Below are positions 1 to 8,957 of a DNA stretch of 64,000 nt, one piece after another. Made by a program: the position numbers and the translations under genes. The notes beneath the pieces were generated by a model, which was not told the origin of the DNA, ran no database searches, and saw nothing but the letters and a program-made list of their open reading frames with translations. Position 1 is the stretch's first letter; the number at the start of each line of letters is the position of its first letter. The stretch lies in assembly GCF_015557635.1 (NCBI RefSeq), contig NZ_JADNOP010000002.1, forward strand, positions 234,268-298,267, given 5' to 3'. This stretch comes from Fusicatenibacter saccharivorans. Lineage in GTDB: Bacteria; Bacillota; Clostridia; Lachnospirales; Lachnospiraceae.

Positions 1-784
1 CTTTCAGGTTCTTTCTTGCTTTGATCTCGTCGAGTTCATCAAAGATATAATCATTTAATACCTTAATATACGTTCCCTTCATACCGCTGGAACGGGACTC
101 GATGACGCCTGCGCTCTCGAATTTGCGGAGGGCATTTACGATGACGGATCTTGTGATGCCGACGCGGTCTGCAATTTTGCTTGCAACCAGAATGCCCTCA
201 TCCCCGTTCAGTTCATCAAAGATATGGATGATGGCTTCCAGTTCGGAGAAGGACAGCGTGTTGAATGCGGATTTAACCACCTGAACCTTGCGGTTTTCCT
301 CCACATTTTCCTCGTTGACGGAACGCATCATTTCCAGTCCGACAACGGTTGTGCCGTACTCACTGACGATGATATCGTCGATATCGTACTGCGGGGTGCA
401 ACGGTACATAAATACGGTACCAAGGCGTTCTCCGGCGATCTCGATCGGGCAGATAATTGCGGTGTAGCGCTCTACACCAGGCCGCTCAAAGCCGAGGGTC
501 TGTAAATTGACGTTCTCTTTTGTGGAGAGTACGCCGAGGAGACGCTCGTTTAATGCGGCATCGACATAACCGCCCACCTTATCCTCGATCAGCTCCGTAA
601 TTTCTTCCACGCCCGGGCAAAGGCTGATGCCCAGCACTTTTCCTTTTTTACTGATCACCAGGATATTGGAACTTAACGTTTCCATCAGGACTTCACAGAT
701 ATCGTTGAACACGACCTTCGTGGAGTGATTGTTATGAAGCAGTTTGTTGATTTTTCTGGTTTTATCCAGCAGTTGTACGCTCAT
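1..784 (-). CDS. codY: GTP/branched-chain amino acid sensing global repressor CodY (3' end cut by window)
   Basis: CodY is a cytoplasmic DNA-binding repressor that senses GTP and branched-chain amino acids and represses stationary-phase and nutrient-uptake genes in low-G+C Gram-positives. The frame begins MSVQLLDKTRKINKLL, typical of the GAF domain start, and reaches a winged helix-turn-helix near the end (SKIADRVGITRSVIVNALRK). 261 codons are visible and the family is about 259-265 residues, so only the last residues or the stop lie outside the window. The ATG at 784 follows an AAGGAG ribosome binding site at about 790-796. The gene lies downstream of topA but has its own promoter and leader hairpin. 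Identity is secure. Confidence 0.96.
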   Translation of the reverse strand, partial: MSVQLLDKTRKINKLLHNNHSTKVVFNDICEVLMETLSSNILVISKKGKVLGISLCPGVEEITELIEDKVGGYVDAALNERLLGVLSTKENVNLQTLGFERPGVERYTAIICPIEIAGERLGTVFMYRCTPQYDIDDIIVSEYGTTVVGLEMMRSVNEENVEENRKVQVVKSAFNTLSFSELEAIIHIFDELNGDEGILVASKIADRVGITRSVIVNALRKFESAGVIESRSSGMKGTYIKVLNDYIFDELDEIKARKNLK

Positions 785-808
785 GTTCTTCTCCTTTCTT
801 TATTTTCT

Positions 809-841
809 GCATTTTTTTGGCGTATCCGCCGAAAAAAATGC
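809..841 (-). terminator. Hairpin in the codY leader (possible attenuator)
   Basis: A 14-base-pair stem (GCATTTTTTT plus GGCG pairing with CGCC plus AAAAAAATGC) around a short loop lies between the codY promoter and its ribosome binding site. It could act as an attenuator or only stabilise the leader. Function is inferred. Confidence 0.45.
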
Positions 842-881
842 ACACTGATGCCTTTTTCAGACAACCCTTAAAACTAAGCTC

Positions 882-910
882 ATTCTATCATGTAGTTTTC
901 CGGAAATCAA
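882..910 (-). promoter_or_regulatory. Predicted codY promoter with a CodY-box upstream
   Basis: On the minus strand TTGATT (905-910) and TAGAAT (882-887) are separated by 17 bases. A 15-base sequence at 914-928 matches the CodY consensus AATTTTCWGAAAATT at 13 positions and lies directly upstream of the -35. A weaker match (11 of 15) at 892-906 lies within the promoter. This arrangement suggests autoregulation. Confidence 0.6.
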
Positions 911-999
911 TATATTTTTCAGAAAACTATAAATTTTATAAAAATTCATGCTAAATTTTTTCGGATCTTCCTGTTTTTCCGCCGCGATAAGCAAAAAAA

Positions 1000-1032
1000 C
1001 GGCCTGCACCAGTTTTTCACCAGTGCAGACCG
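1000..1032 (-). terminator. Terminator downstream of topA
   Basis: CGGCCTGCAC at 1000-1009 pairs with 1023-1032 (one G-U) and is followed, in minus-strand reading, by a run of seven T at 993-999. It lies 12 bases after the topA stop. Confidence 0.85.
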
Positions 1033-1043
1033 CTTTGTCATTC

Positions 1044-3125
1044 TCAGTCTTCGTCTTTCTTTTCGCGTGCTTCTACATAGCCGCACTGCTCGTCCGCGCA
1101 GACCAGCTTATTGCCTTTTTCCAGCATATAGCCGCCGCACTGCGGGCATTTCTTGGCAGACGGTTTCTGCCAGGACATGAAATCGCATTCCGGATTGTTT
1201 TCGCATCCATAATATTTCCGTCCTTTTTTCGTCTTGCGCAGGATCACTTCTTTTCCGCACTTCGGACACGGAACACCGATCTTTTCCAGATACGGCTTCG
1301 TGTTCTTGCAGTCCGGGAATCCCGGGCAGGCGAGGAATTTTCCGTGCGGGCCGTATTTGACCACCATGTTGCGGCCGCAGTTCTCGCAGATGACATCTGT
1401 CACCTCATCCTCTACCTTAACTTCTTCGAGGTTCTTTTCTGCCTCTGTGACCGCCTCATAGAGATCCGGCCAGAAGTTCTCGACTACTGTCTTCCACGGA
1501 ACACTTCCATCTCCAACCCTGTCGAGCAAAGCTTCCATCGTTGCCGTAAAGTTGACATCCACGATGCTCGGGAATGCCTCTTTCATCATGTTGTTGACCA
1601 CCTCGCCGAGCTCTGTCATGTAAAGGTTCTTGTTCTCCTTTGCCACGTAACGGCGGTTGATGATCGTTGTGATGGTCGGCGCATACGTACTTGGACGGCC
1701 GATGCCGAGTTCCTCAAGTGTTTTGACAAGGGATGCCTCGGTGTAGTGTGCCGGCGGCTGTGTGAAGTGCTGCTGCGGATCCATCTTTTCCAGTGCCAGC
1801 TTCGTTCCTGCCTCCAGGCTCCGGACAGCGGCGTTTTTCTCTTTCTTTTCCTCATCCGGATCGGTGTAAACGGACATGAAACCATCAAATGCCAGACGGG
1901 AGGAAGCTGCTGTAAAGAGATACTCTCCTGCATTGATCCGTGCGGAAATTGTCTCATAGACGGCTGGCTGCATGCGGCTTGCCACAAAGCGTTTCCAGAT
2001 CAGCTGATACAGGCGGAACAGATCTCTTGGCAGGGATTCTTTTACCATTACCGGTGTATTCGTCACATCGGTCGGACGGATGGCCTCGTGCGCATCCTGT
2101 GCCTTGCTGTTTTTATTCTCCGTCGTGTCCCCGCTTGCGGTATATTTTGTGCCGTACTGCTCCTGGATAAAGGAACGTGCTGCCGCATCGGCCTCCTCGC
2201 TGATTCGTGTAGAATCGGTACGCAGATAGGAAATCAGAGCGATCGTTCCCTTTCCTTTTACTTCCACGCCCTCGTAGAGCTGCTGCGCCAGACGCATCGT
2301 CTTCTGCGTGGAGAAGTTCAGCACCTTCGATGCTTCCTGCTGCAGGGTACTCGTGGTGAACGGAAGCGGCGCTTTCTTGGAACGCTCTCCTTTTTTCACT
2401 TCGGATACGGTAAAGGTCTCATTTTCCAGTCCCTTTAAGATTTCATCGAGCTGCTCTTTCGTCTCGACCGCCATCTTTTCACTGCCTTTGCCGTGGAATT
2501 TTGCGACGAGCGGTTTCTTCTCGCCCGGAATTTTCAGATCTGCTTCCAGTGTCCAGTATTCTTTCGGAATGAACGCATTGATCTCATCCTCGCGGTCGCC
2601 GATGATGCGCAGTGCAACGGACTGCACACGGCCGGCGGAAAGTCCGCGTTTGATTTTCTTCCATAACAATGGACTGATTTCATAACCTACCATACGGTCG
2701 AGGCAGCGGCGCGCCTGCTGCTCGTCCACCAGGTTCATATCGATGTCGCGTGCCTGTTTGATCGACGCTTTGACTGCTGATTTTGTGATCTCGTTGAAGG
2801 TGATGCGGCGCATCTTGTTCTCATCGAGATTCAGCGCAATCGACAGATGCCAGGAAATTGCCTCTCCCTCGCGGTCAGGGTCAGTTGCGAGATAAACTTT
2901 ATCTGCTTTTTTTGCGGCTTTTCGAAGAGATGCCAGAAGCTCTCCTTTTCCGCGGATGGTGATATATTTTGGTTCAAAGTCATGTTCTACATCAATTCCA
3001 AGCCGGCTTTTCGGCAGATCGCGCACATGGCCCATAGATGCTGCAACTTCGTAATTTGCCCCGAGATACTTTTTCACCGTCTTGACTTTTGCCGGTGATT
3101 CCACTATTACAAGATATTTTGCCAC
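1044..3125 (-). CDS. topA: DNA topoisomerase I
   Basis: Type IA topoisomerase that relaxes negative supercoils by cutting one strand through a 5'-phosphotyrosine. The 693 residues show the TOPRIM domain at the N-terminus with the DPDREGEAI acidic motif (about 82-90) and the catalytic tyrosine in SYLRTDSTRIS (Tyr300). Three C-terminal four-cysteine zinc ribbons follow (from about residue 575). The start is a GTG at 3123-3125 behind GGAGG with eight bases of spacing. Length and domain order are normal for Firmicutes. The order topA then codY is common in Lachnospiraceae. Confidence 0.97.
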   Translation of the reverse strand: MAKYLVIVESPAKVKTVKKYLGANYEVAASMGHVRDLPKSRLGIDVEHDFEPKYITIRGKGELLASLRKAAKKADKVYLATDPDREGEAISWHLSIALNLDENKMRRITFNEITKSAVKASIKQARDIDMNLVDEQQARRCLDRMVGYEISPLLWKKIKRGLSAGRVQSVALRIIGDREDEINAFIPKEYWTLEADLKIPGEKKPLVAKFHGKGSEKMAVETKEQLDEILKGLENETFTVSEVKKGERSKKAPLPFTTSTLQQEASKVLNFSTQKTMRLAQQLYEGVEVKGKGTIALISYLRTDSTRISEEADAAARSFIQEQYGTKYTASGDTTENKNSKAQDAHEAIRPTDVTNTPVMVKESLPRDLFRLYQLIWKRFVASRMQPAVYETISARINAGEYLFTAASSRLAFDGFMSVYTDPDEEKKEKNAAVRSLEAGTKLALEKMDPQQHFTQPPAHYTEASLVKTLEELGIGRPSTYAPTITTIINRRYVAKENKNLYMTELGEVVNNMMKEAFPSIVDVNFTATMEALLDRVGDGSVPWKTVVENFWPDLYEAVTEAEKNLEEVKVEDEVTDVICENCGRNMVVKYGPHGKFLACPGFPDCKNTKPYLEKIGVPCPKCGKEVILRKTKKGRKYYGCENNPECDFMSWQKPSAKKCPQCGGYMLEKGNKLVCADEQCGYVEAREKKDED

Positions 3126-3249
3126 CTCTGATGCCTCCTGAATACATATTTTTATAACTGTCCAGATCTATATTGCGTTTTTCATATCGCATAGTTCTGC
3201 ATCATTACAAATTCCAGAATAATTCCTAAATTAGTCGTAGCTTCCACTG

Positions 3250-3278
3250 ACTATACACCAAAAAGTTTTTTCTTGCAA
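3250..3278 (-). promoter_or_regulatory. Predicted topA promoter
   Basis: TTGCAA (3273-3278) and TATAGT (3250-3255) on the minus strand are separated by 17 bases, about 125 bases before the GTG start. The rest of the 3126-3492 gap is A/T-rich and I see no gene in it. Confidence 0.55.
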
Positions 3279-3492
3279 GTGTTTTCCATTTTTAAAATGT
3301 ACCATTTTTCGATGTTTCCCGACAAAATAACAGGATTTTTTCAATTTTTTAACGATTTTTCCTGATTTTTTTCTTTTCTTTTTCCTTTTTCAGACATGCA
3401 CGCGGCGCAGAAGAGCCCCCTTTTTTCTTTTTCTTCTATTATAATTGTGCACCGGGCGGAATATCACAAAACCTTTCTTTTCCTCGTCCCTT

Positions 3493-4362
3493 TTACGATA
3501 ACGCCATGTACACGCCCGGCGGATTTTCCGCAATAACGCCGTCAATTTCGAGTGCCAGTAGAATGCCGGTCAGCTCCTGCAGCGGGATTCCGGTGCTGCC
3601 GGCAAGCTGTGCAAGATTCTGCGGTTCTGCCGCGAGTGTTTTCAGAACCATTTCCGCCTCTTTTCCATAGCGCGGACGCGGTGCGGCTCTTTTTGTCCCG
3701 GCCTTTTTCACGCCCAGCTCCTCGAGAATCGTTTCGGGTGAAATCGCAATTTCCGCTCCCTGCGCGATCAGGCGGTTGCAGCCGCGGCTTGTCGCATCCG
3801 TTGTCCGTCCGGGCAGGGCAAATACCGTTTTTCCCTGCTCCAGCGCGTAGTCCGCCGTAATGAGCGAGCCGCTCTTCTCTTTTGCCTCAATTACCAGAAC
3901 GACATCTGCCAGCGCACTGATCACGCGGTTGCGGATCGGGAAATGCCACGGAAGCGGCTCTGCGCCCGGCGGAAATTCGCTTAAGACACCGCCTCCGTTT
4001 TCCAGCATCCGCCGCATCAGCGGGTAATTCTGTTTCGGATAGCAGATATCCACGCCGCAGCCAAGCACGGCAAACGTCTTTCCCTTTCCGCGCAGTGCCC
4101 CCTCGTGCGCCGCCGCGTCGATTCCGCACGCCAGTCCGCTGATCACCGCCACGCCGTTTGCCGCCAGCACCTGCGCGAAAAAGGCCGCCTGGCTCTTTCC
4201 GTACGCCGTACATATCCGCGCGCCCACAATCGCCGCTGTTTTCTGCTCATCCGCCGGCAGCGCGCCCCGCACGAAAAGGCGGGACGGCATGTCCGCGAAC
4301 GGCATAAGCCGCTCCGGATAGCCCTCCTGCCCGCGGCCGACTGTAAAGATTTCCATCGCCAT
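3493..4362 (-). CDS. dprA: DNA processing/recombination mediator DprA (Smf)
   Basis: DprA binds single-stranded DNA entering during transformation and loads RecA. The 289 residues contain the Rossmann-like core with the family signatures VGARICTAYGK, ISGLACGIDAAAHEGAL, AVLGCGVDICYPKQN and FPIRNRVISALAD. A C-terminal winged-helix segment (about 225-289) follows. The start at 4362 is preceded by GGAGGA eight bases upstream; a second ATG lies six bases further in. Its start lies three bases past the end of the comM-like stop, so the two are translationally close. In many Firmicutes dprA, yifB and topA are neighbours, as here. Competence itself cannot be judged from the window. Confidence 0.95.
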   Translation of the reverse strand: MAMEIFTVGRGQEGYPERLMPFADMPSRLFVRGALPADEQKTAAIVGARICTAYGKSQAAFFAQVLAANGVAVISGLACGIDAAAHEGALRGKGKTFAVLGCGVDICYPKQNYPLMRRMLENGGGVLSEFPPGAEPLPWHFPIRNRVISALADVVLVIEAKEKSGSLITADYALEQGKTVFALPGRTTDATSRGCNRLIAQGAEIAISPETILEELGVKKAGTKRAAPRPRYGKEAEMVLKTLAAEPQNLAQLAGSTGIPLQELTGILLALEIDGVIAENPPGVYMALS

Positions 4363-4365
4363 ACG

Positions 4366-5889
4366 TCAGATCCTCCATATACTTTTGTCGGCGCTCCGAA
4401 AGCAGATCGCCTCACTGATATGCGGCACGCCGATTTTGACCGCCCCGTCCAGATCCGCAATTGTCCGCGCGGTGCGGATAATCCCGTGGTAGGAACGCGC
4501 GCTGAGGCGCAGGCGGCGGAAGGCATCCTCTAAAAGCTCTTCCGCTGCCTTTTCCAGGATACAGTATTTCTCGATCTGGCCCGCTTTCAGTTCGCTATTG
4601 AAATGAATCGACTCCTGCCGGTAGCGCGCCGCCTGAATTTCCGCCGCTGCCGTCGCTTTTTCCCGCATCCTGGCCGAGGATTCGCACCGCTCCTCGCCGT
4701 GCAGATCCTCGTAGGAAAGTGCTTCCACCTGCACGCAGAGATCCATGCGGTCGAGGAACGGCTGGCTGACTCTCGAGAGATACCGGCTGATGTCGCCGGG
4801 TGCGCAGGTACAGCGCGATAAGTCGGGGTAAAAGCCGCAGGGGCAGGGGTTCATTGCCGCCACCATCAGAAATGACGCCGGGAACACATAGTTTCCGCTG
4901 ACACGGGAAATCACAATCCGGTGCTCCTCGAGCGGCTGGCGCAGGATCTCAATGGTTGTGCGCGTCATCTCCGGGAGTTCATCAAGGAAGAGAACACCGC
5001 GGTGTGCCAGCGTAATTTCGCCCGGGGACGGCTGTTTTCCGCCGCCTGCAAGAGCCTGCGGCGTCATCGTGTGATGCGGAGCACGGAAGGGCCGCTCCCG
5101 GCGGACACCCTCTCCTTTGGCAAGCATTCCGGCGATGCTGTAGATCCGCGTTACTTCCATCTGCTCCTCCTCAGACATCGGAGGCATGATCGTCGGAATC
5201 CGCCTTGCGATCATGGATTTTCCGCTGCCCGGCGGCCCCAGCATCAGCAGATTGTGAAATCCGGCCGCAGCGATGAGCGCCGCCCGCCGCGCCGCCGTCT
5301 GGCCCTGCACTTCGGAAAAGTCCGGCTCTTTTCCGTCCTCCTTCTTTTGATTTTCTATAGACGGAAGCGACGGCATTTTCCCTTCACAGCAGTAGTTCAA
5401 AAGCTCCTGTAAATTCTGGATTCCAACGACGTGAAGCCCGCCGACCAGACCCCCTTCCGCGGCATTTCCGGCTGGAACAAGAAGCGTTGTGCATCCAAGC
5501 TCCCGCGCCTTCGCCGCTGCCGGAAATACACCGCTGATCTCCTGCACATGGCCGTCAAGGCCGAGTTCACCGAGCACCATCGTTTTCCGGAGTGACCTGG
5601 GCGGAATCCGGCCGAGCGTCATCAGAACGCCCGCTGCAATCGGAAGATCGAAACGCGATCCTTCTTTTCGGACGTCCGCCGGGGATAAATTAATCGTAAT
5701 TCGTTTCGGCGGCAGGGAAATTCCCATGTTTTTGAGGGCTGTCCGCACGCGGTCCTGCGCCTCCTTTACCTGGGCACTCACGTAGCCGACCATCGTAAAC
5801 TGCGGCATGCCGTCACTGACATCCGCCTCCACCTGCACCGGAATCATCTCCATGCCCGAGACGGTGGCTGATAATACACTGCAATACAA
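4366..5889 (-). CDS. comM: YifB/ComM-family AAA ATPase (Mg-chelatase-like)
   Basis: ComM-type hexameric helicases promote branch migration during natural transformation. The 507 residues show the N-terminal Lon-protease-like fold (to about residue 170), Walker A GPPGSGKSMIARR, Walker B GVLFLDELPE, and the C-terminal Mg-chelatase-type region ending FRSADKSIWRI. The start is a TTG at 5887-5889 with a strong AAAGGAGG six bases upstream, which decides it. It is followed immediately by dprA. The family assignment is firm; the role in transformation rests on ComM of other bacteria. Confidence 0.93.
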   Translation of the reverse strand: MYCSVLSATVSGMEMIPVQVEADVSDGMPQFTMVGYVSAQVKEAQDRVRTALKNMGISLPPKRITINLSPADVRKEGSRFDLPIAAGVLMTLGRIPPRSLRKTMVLGELGLDGHVQEISGVFPAAAKARELGCTTLLVPAGNAAEGGLVGGLHVVGIQNLQELLNYCCEGKMPSLPSIENQKKEDGKEPDFSEVQGQTAARRAALIAAAGFHNLLMLGPPGSGKSMIARRIPTIMPPMSEEEQMEVTRIYSIAGMLAKGEGVRRERPFRAPHHTMTPQALAGGGKQPSPGEITLAHRGVLFLDELPEMTRTTIEILRQPLEEHRIVISRVSGNYVFPASFLMVAAMNPCPCGFYPDLSRCTCAPGDISRYLSRVSQPFLDRMDLCVQVEALSYEDLHGEERCESSARMREKATAAAEIQAARYRQESIHFNSELKAGQIEKYCILEKAAEELLEDAFRRLRLSARSYHGIIRTARTIADLDGAVKIGVPHISEAICFRSADKSIWRI

Positions 5890-6001
5890 AGAAAACCTCC
5901 TTTTCTTTCAGTAGCAGGTCGTATAGTTCCTATTTATTTTTCATTTTGGGAAAATGTCCGGCAAGAACACCGGGAAGATATTATCTTTGATTTTTGTTCG
6001 A

Positions 6002-6047
6002 AAAAGTAAGGATAAGGAAACCTTTTCTGCACCTGATTTCCTTACCC
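6002..6047 (-). terminator. Terminator downstream of sigK
   Basis: An 11-base-pair stem (6010-6020 with 6037-6047, one G-U) is followed on the minus strand by CTTACTTTTTC. It separates sigK from the comM-dprA pair. Confidence 0.7.
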
Positions 6048-6084
6048 TTTATTATAGAAGCAGTCCGTTTGAAATGTCAAGCAT

Positions 6085-6723
6085 TTACGAAGCGTCAAAC
6101 CGTAACCGCAACTTTTCAATTGCATTCTTCTCGATCCGCGACACGTACGAACGGCTGATGCCGAGCCGGGCAGCGACCTGTTTCTGTGTGTATTCTGCTT
6201 TTCCGCCAAGGCCATACCGGAGAAGAAGCACCTGTTTTTCCTGCTCTTTTAATTCCGAATCCAGATAACAGTACAGCCGCACCGCGTCCTCTTTCCGGTT
6301 GTACTGTTCCGCGATATCCTCCCCGCCGCCCTCCACGATGTCGAGCAGATGGATCTCATTTCCCTCCTTGTCGGTTCCGATCGGCTCGTAGAGGGAAATC
6401 TCCCGTGCCGTTTTCTTTTTGCTCCGAAGATACATCAGCAGCTCATTATCAATACAGCGGGCGGCGTATGCGGCCAGCCGGTTTCCTTTTTTCGAATCAT
6501 ATGTCATCACCGCCTTGATGAGGCCGATCGTTCCAATGGAAATCAGATCGTCGAGATCATCGGGCAGGCCCTGATACTTTTTCACAACGTGCGCGACCAG
6601 GCGCAGATTCCGCTCGACCAGAATGTCTCTGGCTTTTGTATCGCCCCTCTGATACGCATCCAGACAGCTTTTTTCTTCCTGTGCAGACAGTGGTTTTAAA
6701 AAAGGTTCCAAGAAAAGCGGCAC
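6085..6723 (-). CDS. sigK: RNA polymerase sporulation sigma factor SigK
   Basis: Late mother-cell sigma factor of sporulation. The 212 residues carry region 2 (RNLRLVAHVVKKYQ, DLISIGTIGLIKAV, LAAYAARCIDNELLMYLR), the SigK-like SLYEPIGTDKEGNEI block, and a region 4 helix-turn-helix (TQKQVAARLGISRSYVSRIE). It is a single uninterrupted gene, so no skin-type element splits it here. The start is a GTG at 6721-6723; the ribosome binding site is weak, so a slightly different start is possible. It is divergent from helD. The gene is good evidence that the organism belongs to an endospore-forming lineage. Confidence 0.93.
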   Translation of the reverse strand: MPLFLEPFLKPLSAQEEKSCLDAYQRGDTKARDILVERNLRLVAHVVKKYQGLPDDLDDLISIGTIGLIKAVMTYDSKKGNRLAAYAARCIDNELLMYLRSKKKTAREISLYEPIGTDKEGNEIHLLDIVEGGGEDIAEQYNRKEDAVRLYCYLDSELKEQEKQVLLLRYGLGGKAEYTQKQVAARLGISRSYVSRIEKNAIEKLRLRFDAS

Positions 6724-6757
6724 CTCAAAGGGGATTTTTCTTTATTTTATGTTTGAA

Positions 6758-6786
6758 TTGCAGGAAACGTGCCTGTCTGCTATACT
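6758..6786 (+). promoter_or_regulatory. Predicted helD promoter
   Basis: TTGCAG (6758-6763) and TATACT (6781-6786) are separated by 17 bases, about 60 bases before the ATG at 6848. Confidence 0.6.
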
Positions 6787-6847
6787 GATAAAATCAGCCG
6801 GGTTTTCCGGCACTCGACATTATATTTTTAAGAGGAGGTTTCCTTTT

Positions 6848-8899
6848 ATGACAGACCAGAAAAACGGACAGGAATATCTTTCTTTTGTGCTGGAAAAGCT
6901 GCAGGCGCGTCTTGCCGAGATCAGTCAGTCTCTGCTGGACGGACAGAAAGAAATTGAAAATATGCACGATTATTACTGGCAGAACTATACCGAGATGGAC
7001 CAGTACGGATATGAGGATTACGACAATCAGCAGGCGCTGCTGCATCAGGTGAATGCGAATCAGGAGCAGCTTCTTCTGCGGAGCCGCTTCCGGAAAATGC
7101 TGGATTCTCCGTTCTTCGGGCGTGTGGATTTCTGCTATGACGGGGATGATGAGCCGGAAATTTTCTATATCGGCATCGGCAATTTTGCGGAGCGGCCGGG
7201 CGAGCTGCCGCTGATTTACGACTGGAGAAGCCCGGTCAGCGGTCTTTTCTACGATTTTGACCGCGGGCCGGCTTCCTATCTGGCTCCGGGCGGCGAGATG
7301 ACAGGGGAAATCTGTTCCAAGTGGCAGTATAAGATCCGGGATGGAAAGATGATTTACGGATTTGAGAGTGATGTGAAAATTGATGATGATATTTTAAAGG
7401 CGGAGCTTGGCAGCAACGGCGAGGTACAGCTGAAGAATATTATCCGCACAATTCAGAAGGAACAGAATGCGATCATCCGCAATACGAAGGACCGGATTCT
7501 GGTAATTCAGGGAGCGGCGGGAAGCGGCAAAACATCGGTGGCGCTGCATCGGATTGCCTACCTTTTGTATCATGACAGACAGAATCTGAAGTCTTCGAAT
7601 ATTCTGATTTTATCGCCGAACGGGGTATTTTCGGATTATATTTCACATATTCTGCCGGAGCTCGGTGAGGAGAATATTCAGGAGATGAGTTTTGATCTCT
7701 TTGCTTACCGCAAATTACAGGACACGGCGGCGGACTGTGAGGATCGCTGTGATCAGATTGAGCGGGAGATGCGGGATCCAAAAGCCGCAGAACGGTTTGC
7801 TTTAAAACAGTCGCAATCGTTTGTGGACCAGATGGAGGGATTTGCGCTGGAACTTGAGGACGAGCTGATGAATTTCTCAGACGTTTCGTATAAGTCGTTT
7901 GTGAAGTCGGAATCGGAGATTATTACGCTGTTTTATGACAAGTTTGCGGATATTCCGCTGCTCTCGCGGATGGATGCGGTGGCGGAGACGTTTATTGACG
8001 AGATCGAGACGCTGCTGAACCGGGATCTGCCGGAGGAGGAGCGGATTCCGCTGATTGAGAAGTTCCGGAAGATGTATGAGACGATGGATTTTTATGTTCT
8101 CTACAATCGTTTTCTGAAGAAGGAAGGTTATCAGACGCTGCCGCGGCGGCCGTTGGAGAAGCGGAAGCTGCGGTATGAGGATGTGTATCCGGTTCTGTAT
8201 CTGAAATACCGGCTGTCGCGGCAGGCGGAGCGGTCGAATATTAAGCATCTGGTGATTGATGAGATGCAGGATTATTCACGGCTGCAGTATCTGATTATCC
8301 GGCGGATGTTTTCCTGTAAGATGACGATTCTCGGGGACCGGGCGCAGACGATGGCGGATCAGCAGCAGGATGTACTGCAGTTTTTACCGGGGATTTTCGG
8401 GAAGGATCTGCGGCGGATTGAGATGCGGAAGAGTTACCGGAATACGGTGGAAATTGCGTCGTATGCGGCAAATCTCATTGGCGTGACGGATCTGGAGCTG
8501 TTTGAACGGCACGGAATGCCGGTGTTGGAACGGGATGTCACGGATCTTGAGGCGGCTCTGCGGGAGGCAGTGGATACGCTGTTTCCAGATGAGAAAACGT
8601 ATGAGACGGCGGCGGTGATTGTCCCGGATGAGAAGACGGCGGAACGAGCTTATTTGATTTTGCGGGAGATTCTGGCAGAAAAAGATTTTGACTGCGGGAA
8701 GCGGCTTTCTTGGCTGAACCGTGACAGCTCCAGTTTTAAGAAAGGACTGACGGTTACCACATTTTATCTGGCGAAAGGGCTGGAGTTTGATCAGGTGTTC
8801 TCGATTTTCCCGAAGGACGAGAAACGGGAGATGATGATGCAGGCGCAGTATATTGCAGCGACCAGAGCATTGCATGAGCTGAGAGTGTATCATATTTAA
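6848..8899 (+). CDS. helD: HelD-like superfamily 1 helicase/ATPase
   Basis: HelD proteins are UvrD-like ATPases that bind RNA polymerase and free stalled complexes. The 683 residues (from the ATG at 6848, behind AGAGGAGG) have an N-terminal coiled coil (about 1-70). Walker A GAAGSGKTSVALHRIAYLLY follows at about 217, then motif II LVIDEMQDYS, and the C-terminal helicase motifs TTFYLAKGLEFDQV and YIAATRALHEL. An upstream in-frame ATG at 6749 is rejected because the promoter -35 and -10 lie downstream of it. The gene is single and convergent with the GH13 gene, sharing a terminator. A DNA helicase role cannot be excluded. Confidence 0.88.
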   Translation: MTDQKNGQEYLSFVLEKLQARLAEISQSLLDGQKEIENMHDYYWQNYTEMDQYGYEDYDNQQALLHQVNANQEQLLLRSRFRKMLDSPFFGRVDFCYDGDDEPEIFYIGIGNFAERPGELPLIYDWRSPVSGLFYDFDRGPASYLAPGGEMTGEICSKWQYKIRDGKMIYGFESDVKIDDDILKAELGSNGEVQLKNIIRTIQKEQNAIIRNTKDRILVIQGAAGSGKTSVALHRIAYLLYHDRQNLKSSNILILSPNGVFSDYISHILPELGEENIQEMSFDLFAYRKLQDTAADCEDRCDQIEREMRDPKAAERFALKQSQSFVDQMEGFALELEDELMNFSDVSYKSFVKSESEIITLFYDKFADIPLLSRMDAVAETFIDEIETLLNRDLPEEERIPLIEKFRKMYETMDFYVLYNRFLKKEGYQTLPRRPLEKRKLRYEDVYPVLYLKYRLSRQAERSNIKHLVIDEMQDYSRLQYLIIRRMFSCKMTILGDRAQTMADQQQDVLQFLPGIFGKDLRRIEMRKSYRNTVEIASYAANLIGVTDLELFERHGMPVLERDVTDLEAALREAVDTLFPDEKTYETAAVIVPDEKTAERAYLILREILAEKDFDCGKRLSWLNRDSSSFKKGLTVTTFYLAKGLEFDQVFSIFPKDEKREMMMQAQYIAATRALHELRVYHI

Positions 8900-8901
8900 A
8901 A

Positions 8902-8942
8902 ACAGGGAGATCCTCCGAAAAAATTCGATTGGATCTCCCTGT
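8902..8942. terminator. Bidirectional terminator between helD and the GH13 gene
   Basis: A perfect 12-base-pair stem ACAGGGAGATCC / GGATCTCCCTGT, with A-rich sequence on the left and T-rich sequence on the right, serves both convergent genes. Confidence 0.88.
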
Positions 8943-8957
8943 CATTTTTATTTTCGA

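Noticed and set aside
948..2438. Open frame of 496 codons on the plus strand
   Set aside because: Antisense to topA, with cysteine-, phenylalanine- and histidine-rich composition and no ribosome binding site; topA is certain.
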